From the NCBI GenBank assembly GCA_947462175.1, contig CANHOE010000147.1, positions 1-6,752 on the forward strand: a DNA stretch of 6,752 bases, given 5' to 3'. Below, piece after piece: positions 1 to 6,129 of this stretch. Position numbers and translations under genes: made by a program. The number at the start of each line of letters is the position of its first letter. The first letter of the stretch is position 1. The notes under the pieces were generated by a model. It was not told the origin of the DNA. It saw only the letters and a list, made by a program, of their open reading frames with translations, and did no database searches. The DNA is from Burkholderiales bacterium (GTDB taxonomy: Bacteria > Pseudomonadota > Gammaproteobacteria > Burkholderiales > Burkholderiaceae_C).

Positions 1-849
<849 letters not shown>

Positions 850-858
<9 letters not shown>

Positions 859-875
859 CGCGTCAGGCAGCCGGC
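850..875. other. Inverted repeats overlapping two convergent stop codons
   Basis: The protease stop and the tatC stop lie inside a perfect 10-base palindrome, TGACGCGTCA, at 856-865. A second, offset inverted repeat pairs CGGCTG (852-857) with CAGCCG (868-873) around a 10-base loop. Either could form a hairpin in transcripts from both directions, so a bidirectional transcription barrier is possible. There is no T-rich tract on either side, so this is not a standard intrinsic terminator. The palindrome may simply result from two TGA stops meeting over CGCG. Confidence 0.35.
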
Positions 876-1651
876 GTGCTTTCTTCGCCGGGTGCCTGGG
901 TGTGCTTGATGAAGATGCGCGCAGCCCAGATGCCCACTTCATACAAGAGGCACATCGGGATGGCGAGCGCCAGCTGTGAGACGACGTCCGGCGGCGTGAT
1001 GATCGCGGCAATGATGAAGGCCAGCACCACGAAATAGCTGCGGAACTCCTTCAGCTTCTGGATGCTGACCAAGTTCATGCGGGCCAGCACGACCACCACG
1101 ACCGGCACCTCGAAGGCTGCCCCGAAGGCGATGAACATCGTCAGCACGAAGCTGAGGTAAGCCTCGATATCAGGCGCCGCGGTGATGCTCTTTGGCGCAA
1201 AGCTCTGGATAAACGCAAACACCTGGCCGAATACGAAGAAGTAGCAAAACGCCACCCCCATCAGGAACAGCAAGGTGCTCGAGATCACCAGCGGCAGCAC
1301 CAGCTTCTTCTCGTGCGTGTACAGCCCCGGCGCGACGAACGCCCACATCTGATACAGCACCACTGGCAATGCCGCCAGGAAGGCCGCCATCAGCGTGATC
1401 TTCAAGGGAACCACAAACGGCGAGATCACGTTGGTGGCGATCAGCGTGGCGCCCTTGGGCAAGTTCGCCACCAATGGCGCTGCCAGCAGGTCATACAAGC
1501 CAGCGGGACCGGGCCACAGGCACAACACGCCGAAAACCACCCCTACAGCGATCGCGGCACGCACCAGACGGTCGCGCAATTCGATCAGGTGGGTGACGAA
1601 AGGCTGTTCCTTGCCGCTGAGTTCATCAGGGCCTGACGGGTTTGCTGCCAT
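863..1651 (-). CDS. tatC: Sec-independent protein translocase subunit TatC
   Basis: 262-residue polytopic inner-membrane protein, a normal length for TatC. With TatB it forms the receptor that binds twin-arginine signal peptides of folded exported proteins. Six hydrophobic segments are visible at about residues 30-50, 82-105, 117-140, 165-190, 205-219 and 224-245. Family motifs are HLIELRDRL near the N-terminus, FVAPGLYTHE (105-114; its Phe and Glu match the signal-peptide-binding F94 and E103 of E. coli TatC), AFEVPV with Glu181 in the fourth segment, and ITPPD (218-222). The ATG at 1649-1651 comes three bases after the tatB stop. No Shine-Dalgarno sequence is evident, so translation probably depends on ribosomes leaving tatB. 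Last gene of the minus-strand run; convergent with the protease gene. Confidence 0.97.
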   Translation of the reverse strand: MAANPSGPDELSGKEQPFVTHLIELRDRLVRAAIAVGVVFGVLCLWPGPAGLYDLLAAPLVANLPKGATLIATNVISPFVVPLKITLMAAFLAALPVVLYQMWAFVAPGLYTHEKKLVLPLVISSTLLFLMGVAFCYFFVFGQVFAFIQSFAPKSITAAPDIEAYLSFVLTMFIAFGAAFEVPVVVVVLARMNLVSIQKLKEFRSYFVVLAFIIAAIITPPDVVSQLALAIPMCLLYEVGIWAARIFIKHTQAPGEESTPAA

Positions 1652-1654
1652 GGA

Positions 1655-2152
1655 TCAGGCCGACGACGACGGCGGCCGAAAGCGCGCCACGCGTGCTGCA
1701 CCCGACTGTGCCTTGCCACGGATGCCATGACGCTGTTTGTACCACTGGGGCATCGCGCCGCGCTTCAGCCGCCAGCGCTTGTTCGGGTTGCGGTAGTCCG
1801 GCACAGGCAGCAACAGGGTGTCGTACTGGTCATAGTCGTGAGGGCGGTCGTCGGTGGACGACGTCTCGCGGTCTTCCCAGTTCTTGCTCAAGTCGGAGCT
1901 GGCCTGGTAAATCGCGCTCGCCGTGTCTTGCTCGACATCGCGCGCTGCGGTCTCAAACTCGCCCTTCATCTTCTTCAGCTCGTCAAGTTCGATCGACCGG
2001 TTGACCTCGGCCTTCACATCGGACACGTAACGCTGCGCCTTGCCCATCAGATGCCCGACCGTGCGGGCAACCCTGGGTAGGCGTTCCGGTCCAATGACCA
2101 TCAGCGCGACCGCGCCGATCAGCGCGATCTTGTCGAACCCGAAATCAATCAC
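1655..2152 (-). CDS. tatB: Sec-independent protein translocase subunit TatB
   Basis: 165-residue protein with the TatB plan: one N-terminal transmembrane segment (about residues 5-21), the GPERLP hinge, then an amphipathic helix (about 24-65) and a long charged cytoplasmic tail. It partners TatC in recognising twin-arginine signal peptides. The GPERLP hinge and long tail separate it from TatA, whose hinge reads FGTKKL. The C-terminal third is basic and low in hydrophobic content (Arg/Lys-rich, ending in RFRPPSSSA); its role is unknown to me. The start is GTG at 2150-2152, overlapping the tatA stop as GTGA, which implies translational coupling and lower output than tatA. It ends three bases before tatC. 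Confidence 0.95.
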   Translation of the reverse strand: MIDFGFDKIALIGAVALMVIGPERLPRVARTVGHLMGKAQRYVSDVKAEVNRSIELDELKKMKGEFETAARDVEQDTASAIYQASSDLSKNWEDRETSSTDDRPHDYDQYDTLLLPVPDYRNPNKRWRLKRGAMPQWYKQRHGIRGKAQSGAARVARFRPPSSSA

Positions 2153-2376
2153 GACTTGGTTTTGGCTTCCACGTCGACGGTGTTCGCGTCGGACGACTTC
2201 TGTGTCGTCACCTGAGCGGCCGGGTCAGCCGGCGTGCCGCCGTCGCGCACACCGTCCTTGAAGCCCTTGACCGCGCCGCCGAGGTCAGCGCCGATGTTTT
2301 TCAATTTCTTGGTGCCGAAGATCAACACGACGATCACCAACACGATCAGCCAATGCCAGATGCTGAATGAGCCCAT
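2149..2376 (-). CDS. tatA: Sec-independent protein translocase subunit TatA
   Basis: 75-residue pore-forming Tat subunit. Features in order: a short N-terminus (MGSFSIWHW), one transmembrane helix (about residues 6-20), the FGTKKL hinge at about 20-25, an amphipathic helix containing GADLGGAVKGFKDG, and a short charged tail. The match to the TatA pattern known from E. coli is close across the first 45 residues. The ATG at 2374-2376 has a good ribosome binding site eight bases upstream. TatA normally far outnumbers TatB and TatC in the membrane, which agrees with it having the only strong site of the three genes. It overlaps tatB by four bases and lies 86 bases downstream of hinT. Confidence 0.96.
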   Translation of the reverse strand: MGSFSIWHWLIVLVIVVLIFGTKKLKNIGADLGGAVKGFKDGVRDGGTPADPAAQVTTQKSSDANTVDVEAKTKS

Positions 2377-2383
2377 TTTAATT

Positions 2384-2390
2384 TCTCCTG
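2384..2390 (-). promoter_or_regulatory. Strong ribosome binding site of tatA
   Basis: On the minus strand CAGGAGA lies eight bases before the tatA ATG, with an A/T-rich spacer (AAATTAAA). It is the clearest Shine-Dalgarno sequence in the window and supports the chosen tatA start. Confidence 0.85.
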
Positions 2391-2404
2391 CGAAAGGACG
2401 GCGG

Positions 2405-2410
2405 ATTCTA
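2405..2410 (-). promoter_or_regulatory. Possible -10 element upstream of tatA
   Basis: The minus strand reads TAGAAT, a five-of-six match to the sigma-70 -10 consensus, 28 bases before the tatA ATG. Transcription from it would give a short leader holding the ribosome binding site. No convincing -35 hexamer lies 16-18 bases upstream (GCGGCG at 17), so the call is weak. It could let tatABC be expressed separately from hinT and the his genes. Confidence 0.25.
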
Positions 2411-2426
2411 GGTCAGCCCACTGACC
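2411..2426 (-). other. Perfect 6-bp hairpin in the hinT-tatA gap
   Basis: GGTCAG (2411-2416) and CTGACC (2421-2426) form a perfect six-base-pair stem with a four-base loop. It lies between hinT and tatA, directly upstream of the TAGAAT element in the direction of transcription. It lacks a following U-tract, so it is not a clear intrinsic terminator. It could be a partial barrier, an RNA stability element or an operator dyad. Confidence 0.35.
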
Positions 2427-2462
2427 ACGCCGCATTGATAAACCCGTTGCACGTGACAGTCG

Positions 2463-2822
2463 TCACCCTTGCTTCCAGGGCCGGGGACCACCGATCACAT
2501 GCAGGTGCAGGTGATAGACCTCTTGGCCGCCATCGCGGCCGGTGTTGATGATGCTGCGAAATCCGTTGTCCGCGCCGTGTTCTCGCGCCAGTTTCGGCGC
2601 CAGCAGCAGCATCCGGCCGAGCAGGCCTTCATGTTCGGGCAGCACATCGGCATGTGTCGCGATGTGCTGCTTGGGAATGATCAGCAAATGCACCGGTGCC
2701 CAGGGGTTGATGTCGTGGAACACCAGCAGTTCTTCATCCTCGTAAGCCTTGCGGCTCGGGATCTCGCCCGCAACGATCTTGCAGAAGATGCAGTTGGCAT
2801 CGTGTGTCATGGCATCGGTCAT
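2463..2822 (-). CDS. hinT: HIT-family purine nucleoside phosphoramidate hydrolase (HinT-like)
   Basis: 119-residue histidine-triad protein. HinT enzymes hydrolyse AMP-linked phosphoramidates in the cytoplasm through a covalent nucleotidyl-histidine intermediate. The catalytic triad HLHLHV is at residues 104-109, followed by GG and a Pro-Trp near the C-terminus, as in Hint proteins. The N-terminal CIFCKIVAGEIPS (11-23) and FHDINPWAPVHLLIIPK (35-51) are family signatures. The length is typical. A second in-frame ATG four codons in (2808-2810) gives MTHDANCIFC and is an equally credible start, because neither has a visible Shine-Dalgarno sequence. It lies 24 bases after the membrane-protein gene and 86 before tatA. 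A HIT gene next to hisE and tat genes is a recurrent betaproteobacterial arrangement; no functional link to either is shown. Confidence 0.92.
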   Translation of the reverse strand: MTDAMTHDANCIFCKIVAGEIPSRKAYEDEELLVFHDINPWAPVHLLIIPKQHIATHADVLPEHEGLLGRMLLLAPKLAREHGADNGFRSIINTGRDGGQEVYHLHLHVIGGPRPWKQG

Positions 2823-2846
2823 CGGTCGATTCGTTGAGGGGTCACG

Positions 2847-3227
2847 TCAGCCCAGGGACATCGGCTGGTTGCGGTTCAGATTCATCCAGCCCCGCACCAC
2901 TCGGTACAGGAACCAGATCGATACCAAGCCCCACGCAATCCAACCCGGCAGCACCAGCAGCAGCCACAGCGGCGAAGTCAAAAGGTACAGGCCGCCCGCC
3001 CAGAGCACGCTGCGGATGCGCCAGCGGAAGTGCGACTCCTGCCAAGTGCCTGCCGCATCGTCCTTTTTCACCAGATCGATGACGAACGCGACGATCAGCA
3101 AGGCGACACTCGCCTGCACGCCGGGCAGTACTGCGCCCACCGCCACGATGGTGTGCAACAGGTAACTGATGTGCCCCACCGTTTTCAAGGACGGGTTGGC
3201 TTCAGGCATCTCGATCACGTCGTCCAT
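2847..3227 (-). CDS. Small four-helix membrane protein, DUF4870-like
   Basis: 126-residue hydrophobic protein of unknown function. Four membrane segments are visible at about residues 17-35, 38-54, 72-92 and 94-112. The middle hydrophilic loop (about 54-70) carries KKDDAAGTWQESHFRWR, a motif I associate with DUF4870-type proteins; that assignment is from memory and would need a profile search. There is no signal peptide with a cleavage site and no catalytic motif. The ATG at 3225-3227 follows the hisE stop by six bases. The sequence TGAGGT, which includes the hisE stop, could act as its ribosome binding site at a short spacing, so translation is probably coupled to hisE. Its tight place between hisE and hinT suggests co-transcription but not a shared pathway. 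Confidence 0.85.
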   Translation of the reverse strand: MDDVIEMPEANPSLKTVGHISYLLHTIVAVGAVLPGVQASVALLIVAFVIDLVKKDDAAGTWQESHFRWRIRSVLWAGGLYLLTSPLWLLLVLPGWIAWGLVSIWFLYRVVRGWMNLNRNQPMSLG

Positions 3228-3233
3228 GGGACC

Positions 3234-3602
3234 TCAGGTTCCGTTGGCTTCCCGCTCGCGCGCCTTGCGGGCCGCGAACTCTTCCAACCCTGAGAGCCCC
3301 TCGCGGCGCTGCAGTTCCGTCAACACGTCAGCCGGGCTCAATCCGAAGGCACTGAGTGCCAACATCGAGTGGAACCACAGATCGGCTACTTCATAAACCA
3401 CATGCTTCGGATCACCGTCCTTGGCGGCCATCACAACTTCGGTGGCTTCCTCGCCGATCTTCTTCAGGATGGCGTCCGTGCCCTTGTGGAACAGGCGAGC
3501 CACATAGCTCTTCTCTGGATCGCCCACTTTGCGCTCTTCAATGACCTCGGCCAGCCGGGCCAGCACGTCCTGCGACAGCGGATTTGAATCTGGGGTGCTC
3601 AT
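3234..3602 (-). CDS. hisE: Phosphoribosyl-ATP pyrophosphatase
   Basis: 122-residue MazG-like all-alpha enzyme that converts phosphoribosyl-ATP to phosphoribosyl-AMP, the second step of histidine synthesis. The metal-binding pairs are visible as E52xxE55 in KKIGEEATEVV and E71xxD74 in YEVADLWFH. The conserved LARLAEVIEERK start and the SYVARLFHKGTDAILKK stretch (32-48) are typical. The reading frame is open back to 3761, but that extension runs inside hisI and is Arg-rich and unlike HisE. The chosen ATG at 3600-3602 overlaps the hisI stop as ATGA and gives a normal family length. Coupling to hisI matches the biochemistry, as HisI uses the HisE product and the two are fused in many other bacteria. 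Confidence 0.96.
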   Translation of the reverse strand: MSTPDSNPLSQDVLARLAEVIEERKVGDPEKSYVARLFHKGTDAILKKIGEEATEVVMAAKDGDPKHVVYEVADLWFHSMLALSAFGLSPADVLTELQRREGLSGLEEFAARKAREREANGT

Positions 3603-3988
3603 TTGTAGATGTGTTCCGGGTCTTTCAAGACGGGCTCGACGTGATGCCAGCCCCCCTCTCGGTACTGCTGAAAAAAGCACGAATGGCGACCCGTGTGGCA
3701 GGCGATGCCCGGGCTGTGGCCCAGTTGCTCGACCTTCATCAGCACGACGTCGTTGTCGCAATCCATACGCAGCTCATGCACCTTCTGGATGTGGCCGGAC
3801 TCCTCGCCCTTGTGCCACAGCTTGCCGCGAGATCGGCTCCAGTACACCGCCTCACCCAGCTCGGCCGTGCGCTGCAACGCCTCCCGGTTCATGAAGGCGA
3901 ACATCAGCACGTCGTTGCTGCCGACCTCCTGCGCGATCACCGGCACCAGCCCCTGCGCGTCCCATTTCACATCGTCGATCCAGCTCAT
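3599..3988 (-). CDS. hisI: Phosphoribosyl-AMP cyclohydrolase
   Basis: 129-residue enzyme that opens the adenine ring of phosphoribosyl-AMP, the third step of histidine synthesis. Motifs in order: MNREALQRT (33-41), YWSRSRGKLWHKGEESGH (49-66), DCDND (76-80; Asp76, Asp78 and Asp80 are the expected Mg ligands) and ACHTGRHSCFF (96-106; Cys97 and Cys104 are expected zinc ligands). It is a stand-alone HisI, not fused to HisE. A GTG 30 bases upstream (4016-4018) would add ten residues (MGEPGCYTAP), but the ATG at 3986-3988 starts with the family-like SWIDDVKWDAQGLVPV. No Shine-Dalgarno sequence precedes the ATG; a -10-like element sits six bases upstream. The gene before it is mutT, 42 bases away, whereas hisF is the usual upstream neighbour in this group. 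Confidence 0.96.
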   Translation of the reverse strand: MSWIDDVKWDAQGLVPVIAQEVGSNDVLMFAFMNREALQRTAELGEAVYWSRSRGKLWHKGEESGHIQKVHELRMDCDNDVVLMKVEQLGHSPGIACHTGRHSCFFQQYREGGWHHVEPVLKDPEHIYK

Positions 3989-3994
3989 CGGAGC

Positions 3995-4003
3995 AGTGTA
4001 GCA
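3995..4003 (-). promoter_or_regulatory. Extended -10 promoter candidate for hisI (possibly leaderless)
   Basis: The minus strand reads TGCTACACT, an extended -10 arrangement (TGn followed by TACACT, four of six matches including the key positions TA and final T). Six bases then separate it from the hisI ATG, so the predicted transcription start falls on or next to the A of the start codon. No good -35 is seen (GCACCG at 17-base spacing), which extended -10 promoters tolerate. The absence of a Shine-Dalgarno sequence fits a leaderless transcript. This is inference from position and motif only. Confidence 0.4.
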
Positions 4004-4023
4004 ACCGGGTTCTCCCACGGTGC
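4001..4023 (-). other. Imperfect hairpin between mutT and hisI
   Basis: On the minus strand GCACCG pairs with CGGTTGC, with one bulged T, and an inner GG/CC pair closes a purine-rich loop. It sits just after the mutT stop and just before the -10 candidate for hisI. There is no U-tract, so it is at best a weak or Rho-assisted end point for the mutT transcript. The stem is short and may be accidental. Confidence 0.2.
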
Positions 4024-4030
4024 CGTGCGC

Positions 4031-4495
4031 TCAACCGTGATGGGTCGGGCCGTCGTGCTGCCGTTCCTCGGCGAACCATCGCAGCACCGGGATGGTGCCC
4101 GGCAGAACCGGCACCACCTCGACCGGCAGGGTCTGCCAGGCCATCGTCTGCGCTTCGCGCATCTCGAAGTCCCCTTGCCACGCGTACACCTTGCAGAAGT
4201 GCAGCCGCACCAGGGCATGCGGGTAATCAACCAGCTCGACCTGCCAGGGGTGCACCTCGCCGATGACGATGCCGAGCTCTTCGTGCAGTTCGCGGCGCAG
4301 CGCGGCTTCGACGCTTTCACCGGCCTCGAGCTTGCCGCCCGGGAACTCCCAATAGCCCGCGTAGACCTTGCCCTCGGGGCGCGAGGTCATCAGGAATCGG
4401 CCATCGGCGTCGATCAAGATACCCACTGCGACATCCACAGGATGCCGCTGTTCGATCGGCTCGGCGCCAACCGACGAACTCTGCGACTCGCTCAT
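4031..4495 (-). CDS. mutT: MutT-type Nudix hydrolase (8-oxo-dGTP diphosphatase)
   Basis: 154-residue Nudix enzyme. A complete Nudix box runs from Gly54 to Ile76: G, KLEAG, Glu60, seven residues, then RELHEELGI with the catalytic Glu69, Glu72 and Glu73. The preceding GYWEFPGGKLEAGE closely resembles E. coli MutT (GFWEFPGGKIE), which supports 8-oxo-dGTP hydrolysis, preventing A:T to C:G transversions. The TMAWQTLPVEVVPVLPGTIPVL stretch is kept short of a second domain: unlike some relatives there is no fused thiamine-phosphate-synthase-like domain. The frame is open upstream to 4573, but the ATG at 4493-4495 overlaps the stop of the ATPase gene as ATGA, giving a normal length and probable translational coupling. 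Specificity within the Nudix family is inferred. Confidence 0.9.
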   Translation of the reverse strand: MSESQSSSVGAEPIEQRHPVDVAVGILIDADGRFLMTSRPEGKVYAGYWEFPGGKLEAGESVEAALRRELHEELGIVIGEVHPWQVELVDYPHALVRLHFCKVYAWQGDFEMREAQTMAWQTLPVEVVPVLPGTIPVLRWFAEERQHDGPTHHG

Positions 4496-5373
4496 CGCGG
4501 CTGCCGTCCGCTGTAGTCCTTGGCGAACTGGAAGGCGACCCGCCCTGAACGCGAACCGCGCTCCAGCGCCCACACCAGACTTTCCGGCCGCGCCGCCTTG
4601 ATCGCCTCTTCACTGACGCCGAAGCCGCGCAGCCATTGCGCCACGATGGCCAGATACTCGTCTTGTGTGAACGGATAGAAACTGATCCACAGACCGAAAC
4701 GCTCGCTCAGCGATATCTTTTCCTCGACCACTTCGCCTGGATGCACCTCACCGTTCTCGAGGTGCTGGAAGGTCAGGTTCTCGGCCATGTACTCGGGCAG
4801 CAGGTGCCGGCGGTTGCTGGTGGCGTAGATCAGCACGTTGTCCGAGGCCTGTGACACCGATCCGTCCAGGATGGACTTGAGCGCCTTGTAGCCCGGCTCG
4901 CCTTCATCGAAGCTGAGGTCGTCGCAGTAGACGATGAAGCGCTCGGCACGTTCGGCGACCAGGTCCACGATGTCAGGCAAATCGACGAGGTCGGCCTTGT
5001 CGACCTCGATCAGCCTCAGGCCCTGCGGTGCGAACTCGTTCAGACAGGCCTTGATCAACGAACTCTTGCCGGTGCCGCGTGCGCCGGTGAGCAGCACATT
5101 GTTGGCGGCACGGCCGGCCACGAACTGTTCTGTGTTGCGCAGCAGCCGGTCTTTCTGCGGCTCGACTTCCACCAAATCGTCGAGGCTGATCTGCGCCACG
5201 TGACGCACCGGCTCCAATGCACTGCCTCCCGAGCTGCGACGTCGATATCGGTAAGCGATCGAAGCGCTCCAGTCGGGCGCGGTGAGCGGGTGCGGCAGAA
5301 CCGCTTCCAGCCTGACCATCAACGCCTCGGCGCGGGCGATCAGCTGCAACAGGGGGTCGGAAGGGGTCGACAT
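4492..5373 (-). CDS. AAA+ ATPase, DUF815 family
   Basis: 293-residue protein with a P-loop ATPase core. Walker A is GARGTGKSS (97-105), Walker B is FIVYCDDLSF (146-155, acidic pair Asp151-Asp152), and a sensor-1-like segment is IYATSNRRH (182-190, Asn187). Further conserved features are SERFGLWISFYPF (222-234) and a C-terminal GSRSGR (273-278) that may supply an arginine finger or sensor-2. The first 60 residues are a divergent helical region. The pattern fits DUF815, widespread in proteobacteria with no settled function to my knowledge. The start is the ATG at 5371-5373; no Shine-Dalgarno sequence is clear. It overlaps mutT by four bases, so the two are very likely co-translated. No nuclease, protease or transposition domain is present. 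Confidence 0.9.
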   Translation of the reverse strand: MSTPSDPLLQLIARAEALMVRLEAVLPHPLTAPDWSASIAYRYRRRSSGGSALEPVRHVAQISLDDLVEVEPQKDRLLRNTEQFVAGRAANNVLLTGARGTGKSSLIKACLNEFAPQGLRLIEVDKADLVDLPDIVDLVAERAERFIVYCDDLSFDEGEPGYKALKSILDGSVSQASDNVLIYATSNRRHLLPEYMAENLTFQHLENGEVHPGEVVEEKISLSERFGLWISFYPFTQDEYLAIVAQWLRGFGVSEEAIKAARPESLVWALERGSRSGRVAFQFAKDYSGRQPR

Positions 5374-5380
5374 GGGATTT

Positions 5381-5396
5381 CGTGCACCGGGGCACG
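5381..5396 (-). other. Hairpin just upstream of the ATPase start codon
   Basis: CGTGC (5381-5385) and GCACG (5392-5396) form a five-base-pair stem with a six-base loop, ending eight bases before the ATPase ATG. It occupies the place where a ribosome binding site would be expected, and none is visible. It could restrict translation initiation, but a stem this short in GC-rich DNA may be chance. Confidence 0.2.
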
Positions 5397-5413
5397 CGGG
5401 GCGAGAGGCGGTC

Positions 5414-5419
5414 AGTGTA
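5414..5419 (-). promoter_or_regulatory. Weak -10 candidate upstream of the ATPase-mutT pair
   Basis: The minus strand reads TACACT within the 74-base gap after pdeM, about 40 bases before the ATPase ATG. There is no TGn extension and no recognisable -35 at 16-18 bases. It is recorded because this is one of only two gaps in the minus-strand run large enough for an internal promoter. Confidence 0.15.
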
Positions 5420-5447
5420 TCGAGGGACGGGAGCTCGACTCATCGTG

Positions 5448-6110
5448 TCACGGCGGCACTTGCACCACGCCATCGCCAGTCAGCGCGTACACGCGGTCTT
5501 GCGGCTGCGCGTCGATCGGGTGCATCCCGGTGAACCCACCGAAAGCCGGTAGCACGCCGACTCGGTCGCCGAACCAGAAGCACGGCAGACGCAGGCGCTC
5601 GCGGGCTCGCCCATGTAATCTGACGCAGGGATGCAGATGTCCACACAGCACATAGCCGTCGGGTTGCGCATTCGGGTGATGGCACAGCGCCCAGGGGCCG
5701 AGGCGCAGCGGCTCGTCGACCACCTCGATGTTCAGTGCCGCCCGGGGGTCGCCGGCATGGTCGTCGTGGTTACCGCGCACCAGCGTGAGGTTCAGATCGC
5801 GGTGTGCTTCTCGCCACAGCGCCACCGCCGCCTGCGTCGCTGCCGACTGCGCGTGGGCAGAATGCAGCAGGTCGCCGAGGAACACGATGTGGCGGATGTC
5901 GTGCCTCGACACCAGTGCATCCAGCGTCGCCAGGTTTTCGGCCGTGCTGCCTTGCGGGACTGGCACGCCGAGTCGGCGAAACGACAAGGCCTTGCCAAAG
6001 TGTGCGTCGGCGATCAGCAGAAGCTGCCGCCCGGCAAGGTAAGCGGCTTTTTCCGGCAGCAGGGTCAGCGGCTCGCCGGCCACGTTGACCGTCAGCACGC
6101 CGACAACCAA
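5448..6110 (-). CDS. pdeM: Ligase-associated DNA damage response endonuclease PdeM (metallophosphoesterase)
   Basis: 220-residue calcineurin-like phosphoesterase. The metal-binding motifs appear in canonical order: DAHFGK (35-40), GDLLH (79-83), GNHDD (113-117), CHHP (143-146) and GHLHPC (157-162). This spacing and the short N-terminal beta region fit PdeM, which in many bacteria is encoded with an Lhr-like helicase, an ATP-dependent DNA ligase and a second nuclease, and is thought to act in DNA repair. None of those partners is in this window. The longest open frame begins with TTG (6108-6110); a GTG four codons later (6096-6098) is an alternative, and neither has a visible Shine-Dalgarno sequence, so the exact start is unsure. 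It follows slmA by 19 bases. A generic phosphoesterase with another substrate remains possible. Confidence 0.85.
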   Translation of the reverse strand: MVVGVLTVNVAGEPLTLLPEKAAYLAGRQLLLIADAHFGKALSFRRLGVPVPQGSTAENLATLDALVSRHDIRHIVFLGDLLHSAHAQSAATQAAVALWREAHRDLNLTLVRGNHDDHAGDPRAALNIEVVDEPLRLGPWALCHHPNAQPDGYVLCGHLHPCVRLHGRARERLRLPCFWFGDRVGVLPAFGGFTGMHPIDAQPQDRVYALTGDGVVQVPP

Positions 6111-6129
6111 GGCGCTAGGAACGCCGGAT

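Noticed and set aside
2600..2612. Short CAG-type triplet run
   Set aside because: It encodes a Leu-rich helix of HinT (MLLLAPK) on the minus strand; only a few units, so ordinary codon bias.
3603..3761. N-terminal extension of hisE by 53 residues
   Set aside because: The extension lies wholly inside hisI, is Arg-rich and unlike HisE; the ATGA overlap start gives the normal family length.
3989..4018. GTG start ten codons upstream for hisI
   Set aside because: The added residues do not resemble HisI, no ribosome binding site precedes it, and the -10 candidate would lie within the coding sequence.
3584..4516. A 310-codon open frame on the + strand spanning hisI, the gap and mutT
   Set aside because: It lies antisense to two well-supported enzymes and its translation is rich in His, Arg and Leu with no domain, as expected for a GC-rich shadow frame.
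4496..4573. N-terminal extension of mutT by 26 residues
   Set aside because: It runs inside the ATPase gene; the ATG overlapping the ATPase stop gives a typical MutT length.
6111..6129. Small GGCG/CGCC dyad in the slmA-pdeM gap
   Set aside because: Only four base pairs with a seven-base loop and no U-tract; expected by chance in GC-rich DNA.
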